DNA of 64,000 nt from Candidatus Omnitrophota bacterium (GTDB lineage Bacteria > CAIJMQ01): assembly GCA_018812925.1 (NCBI GenBank), contig JAHJCU010000005.1, forward strand, positions 196,957 through 260,956, read 5' to 3'. The notes under the pieces were generated by a model that made no database searches, was not told where the DNA came from, and worked only from the letters and a program-made list of their open reading frames with translations. Both the position numbers and the translations under genes were made by a program. Positions 61,645-64,000 of this stretch are shown here, in pieces (the stretch's first letter is position 1; each line of letters opens with the position of its first letter).

Positions 61645-62085
61645 ATGATAAAAATTTTAGTTATTCACGGTCCAAATCTTGATCTATTGGGCGAAAGAGA
61701 ACCTAATGTTTATGGAAAAGACACCCTAGAAGGCATAAATTCGCTTTTACAAAAAGAAGCAAAAAAGAATGACATAGAGCTTAAAACTTTTCAGTCAAAT
61801 TCCGAAGGCGATATTGTCAATTGCCTAGGGGATAACAGGAAGTGGGCTAAAGGTATAATCATAAATCCTGCCGCTTATACTCACACGTCGGTTGCCATAA
61901 GAGATGCGGTTAAGGCTTTAAATATACCGACTGTAGAGGTGCATTTATCCAACATTTATGCAAGAGAAGAATTCCGTCACAAATCTCTTATTGCTCCCGT
62001 AGCAGTTGCTACAATATCCGGTTTTGGAAAACAAAGTTATGTATTGGCTTTATACGGGCTATTAAGTTTAATAAAAACCCTTTAG
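61645..62085 (+). CDS. aroQ: 3-dehydroquinate dehydratase, type II
   Basis: 146 residues. The type II enzyme of the shikimate pathway: VIHGPNLDLLGEREPNVYG (about 5-23) includes the catalytic Tyr and Arg, NPAAYTHTSVAIRDAV (about 73-88) the substrate loop, and EVHLSNIYAREEFRHKSLIAPVAV (about 98-121) the catalytic His. FGKQSYVLAL is the usual end. I start at the ATG at 61645; an in-frame TTG at 61621 adds eight residues not found in the family. Confidence 0.96.
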   Translation: MIKILVIHGPNLDLLGEREPNVYGKDTLEGINSLLQKEAKKNDIELKTFQSNSEGDIVNCLGDNRKWAKGIIINPAAYTHTSVAIRDAVKALNIPTVEVHLSNIYAREEFRHKSLIAPVAVATISGFGKQSYVLALYGLLSLIKTL

Positions 62086-62126
62086 AGAAATGTATTTTCT
62101 TTCTAATGGGATAAAAAGGACAAAAA

Positions 62127-63473
62127 ATGGCTAAATTGTGGGAAAAAGATTACCGTCTTCTCAATGATATAGAAGAATTTACTGTGGGCGAGGACTATAT
62201 ACTGGATAACGAACTTGTAAAAGCGGATGTTTTTACAAATATTGCGCAGGTTAAGATGTTAAATTCGATAGGAATATTGAATAAGCAAGAGACGTCTAAA
62301 CTCCAAAAAAGTTTAAAAGAAATAATCAAGTTATGGGAGAAAGGTGAATTTAAAATAAGTCGCGAACAAGAAGATGTGCATACTGCTGTAGAAAATTACT
62401 TGACTAAAAAATGTTGTTCTGTGGGCGCAAAAATTCATATCGGCCGCTCAAGAAATGATCAGGTAATTTCGGATTTAAGACTCTATTCCAAAGAAAAACT
62501 TTTATCTTTAGGTGAACCGCTTCTGGCTTTAATCGAAACACTATTGAGATTTGCCGACAAACATAAAAATGTTCCCATGGTGGGATATACACATTCCCGC
62601 AAAGCTATGCCTTCATCTGTTGGCTTATGGGCGGCATCTTTCGCGGAATCTCTTGTAGACAATTTAAGAATTTTGAGAGCAGCCTATATTCTTAATAACC
62701 GCTCTCCATTGGGTTCGGCTGCGTCTTACGGCAGTAATCTTGAAATTGACAGAGAACTTTTAAGGGAATTATTGGGTTTTGAGAAAATACAAAATAACGT
62801 TCTCTATGTAAATAATTCAAGAGGGAAAATTGAATCAATAATACTATTTGCTTTGGTGCAGGTTATGCTTGATTTGTCTAAATTGTCCGAAGACCTTATT
62901 CTTTTCACAAGAGAAGAATTCGAATATTTCACATTGCCCAGGGAAGTTCTTTTGGGTTCATCAGTTATGCCTCAAAAAAGGAATCCGGATGTCTTAGAGC
63001 AGGTCAGAGCAAGATATGTGCAGGTCCAGTCTTATCTTTTTACGGTTCTTAATATTCTCAAAGGTTTACCTTCAGGTTATAACGGTGACTTGCAATTGAC
63101 AAAGGAGCCTCTTATTAAAGGTTTCCAAATTACTAAACTTTCATTAGTAGTGATGGATATATTGGTAGGCAAATTAAAAGTAAACGAAAACAAACTCGTC
63201 AAAGGTTTTAGTAAAGAGGTCTTTGCTGCCGATGAAGCCACAAAACTTGCAAAGAAGGGGATGCCGTTTCGTGAAGCTTATAAAAAAGTATCCAAAGATT
63301 TGGATAAATTGGGCAAAATAGACCCGTATAAAAATATAAAAGAGAAAAAATATCAAGGAGCGACGGGGAATCTTTCTTTAGAAGAAAATAAAAAACAAAT
63401 CAATATCTATAAAAATCTTATATCAGAACAAAAAAAGAAATTGAAAGAAGTAAAAAATAGGTTATTAAGATAG
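62127..63473 (+). CDS. argH: Argininosuccinate lyase
   Basis: The last enzyme of arginine synthesis, releasing fumarate. 448 residues, with EDVHTAVENYL (about 87-97), the HIGRSRNDQV segment (about 108-117), GYTHSRKAMPSS (about 153-164; usually GYTHLQ/RAQP) and the superfamily signature GSSVMPQKRNPD (about 274-285). The catalytic Ser in GSS is present. The HSRKAMP variant of the HLQRAQP motif is a departure that also occurs in a subset of ArgH proteins. It is 61 kb from the argJBD genes in this window. Confidence 0.93.
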   Translation: MAKLWEKDYRLLNDIEEFTVGEDYILDNELVKADVFTNIAQVKMLNSIGILNKQETSKLQKSLKEIIKLWEKGEFKISREQEDVHTAVENYLTKKCCSVGAKIHIGRSRNDQVISDLRLYSKEKLLSLGEPLLALIETLLRFADKHKNVPMVGYTHSRKAMPSSVGLWAASFAESLVDNLRILRAAYILNNRSPLGSAASYGSNLEIDRELLRELLGFEKIQNNVLYVNNSRGKIESIILFALVQVMLDLSKLSEDLILFTREEFEYFTLPREVLLGSSVMPQKRNPDVLEQVRARYVQVQSYLFTVLNILKGLPSGYNGDLQLTKEPLIKGFQITKLSLVVMDILVGKLKVNENKLVKGFSKEVFAADEATKLAKKGMPFREAYKKVSKDLDKLGKIDPYKNIKEKKYQGATGNLSLEENKKQINIYKNLISEQKKKLKEVKNRLLR

Positions 63474-63489
63474 GGTTTTGTTTCAGGAA

Positions 63490-63816
63490 ATGGCAAAACA
63501 AATTATAGTAATCGTAATAACGCTTTTTGTGGCTATTTGTATACTTGAAACAATCACTTATCCATTAATAGTTCCACCTCATGCAGAGCGTGCTTGGTAT
63601 CATATTGCTCCGTTAGCATTTATAGGTCTGATAGTTGGAATTCCTGTAGTTATACTCACTGTTAGTTTAGGTATGTTAGGCATGTCAAATTCCTTTATCC
63701 AAATGATTTCATTCCTCGCGTTGATTTTATGGTGCTATTGGGTTTATAGGATATGTTACCGGTGTATAGTTAAAAGAAATATGCAACGGAGAACAAAAGA
63801 AAAGGTTTCATCGTGA
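63490..63816 (+). CDS. Small membrane protein, unrecognised
   Basis: 108 residues with three hydrophobic helices (about 4-24, 40-66 and 72-92) and a basic tail ending KRNMQRRTKEKVSS. I do not know the family. The start is uncertain: an ATG at 63490 or a TTG at 63478 only 5 bases after argH. It converges with mutL. Confidence 0.55.
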   Translation: MAKQIIVIVITLFVAICILETITYPLIVPPHAERAWYHIAPLAFIGLIVGIPVVILTVSLGMLGMSNSFIQMISFLALILWCYWVYRICYRCIVKRNMQRRTKEKVSS

Positions 63817-63834
63817 CATTTAAAATTTCCCCTC

Positions 63835-64000
63835 TTATTCTTTTCTATTGAATCTTTTTTCTATTTCATTCCAGCTGAATCTTATTATTGCAGGTCTTCC
63901 GTGCGGACACCAATTTTTGTATTCGGTATTTTCCCATTGGTTGATCAAAGATTTTATTTCCTCATTGGTAAGCTTATCTCCTGCTTTGATAGCTGCTTTG
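63835..64000 (-). CDS. mutL: DNA mismatch repair protein MutL, C-terminus only (cut by window edge)
   Basis: The minus strand encodes the last 54 residues, including AIKAGDKLTNEEIKSLI and NWCPHGRPAIIRFSW before the stop at 63835. CPHGRP is the conserved zinc-binding motif of the MutL C-terminal endonuclease/dimerisation domain, and the upstream AIKAGDKL segment is also typical. The motif suggests the endonuclease-active type of MutL. Most of the gene lies beyond the window. Confidence 0.93.
   Translation of the reverse strand, partial: KAAIKAGDKLTNEEIKSLINQWENTEYKNWCPHGRPAIIRFSWNEIEKRFNRKE

Overview
The window is a 64-kb stretch of an AT-rich bacterial chromosome. It carries housekeeping genes in short operons separated by repeat-filled spacers. 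LptF/LptG, a heptose-7-phosphate kinase, a type II secretin and an O-antigen ligase-like protein indicate a Gram-negative envelope. A four-subunit 2-oxoacid:ferredoxin oxidoreductase indicates anaerobic metabolism. The DUF4416 protein, the DUF5679 mini-protein and the abundance of palindromic spacer repeats fit uncultured lineages such as Omnitrophota or its neighbours, but that placement is an inference and no rRNA is present to test it.

Layout. 1-2.7 kb (minus): arginine genes argJ, a small membrane protein, argB and the start of argD. 2.8-3.7 kb: a folD homologue with altered catalytic residues. 3.9-15.6 kb: an ECF sigma factor, its zinc-type anti-sigma factor, an exported amidotransferase-fold-like protein, a CsgG-like protein, two tandem 1.1-kresidue CsgG/TPR/propeller proteins and a duplicated pilin-like protein, closed by a terminator. 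This is the most unusual locus here. 15.7-23.6 kb: smc-ftsY and hisS-aspS. 23.6-25.6 kb: an islet of three orphan genes. 25.9-35.8 kb: an MFS transporter, rpmA, dxr, gspC-gspD-gspE-gspF and dapA. 35.8-39.6 kb: rpmB, DUF4416, and cell-wall genes (SPOR, LysM-amidase, beta-lactamase-like), then a remnant of a trehalose-phosphate synthase gene. 39.6-43.7 kb: hflK-hflC, mscS, yggT and a zinc-ribbon membrane protein. 43.8-47.9 kb: tRNA-Asp, tRNA-Val, purN, an acetyltransferase, a small membrane protein, fabG, a phosphodiesterase and a DUF5679 gene. 48-54 kb (minus): korDABC-rfaE1 and lptF-lptG. 54.3-64 kb: a flippase-like protein, hisI, a HAD phosphatase, rmuC, proC, maf, an O-antigen ligase-like protein, aroQ, argH, a small membrane protein and the end of mutL.

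Three chromosome-wide themes stand out. First, almost every longer spacer holds an inverted repeat from one of several families: long palindromes built of degenerate 7-9-base units, arrays of short hairpins with compensated stems, and two copies of a ~125-bp element with terminal inverted repeats. Second, many operon-leading genes have a -10 box only 7-13 nt before the start codon and no Shine-Dalgarno sequence, which suggests common leaderless transcription. Third, some repeats have entered coding sequence (hisI 3' end, MFS 3' end) or promoter regions (lptF).
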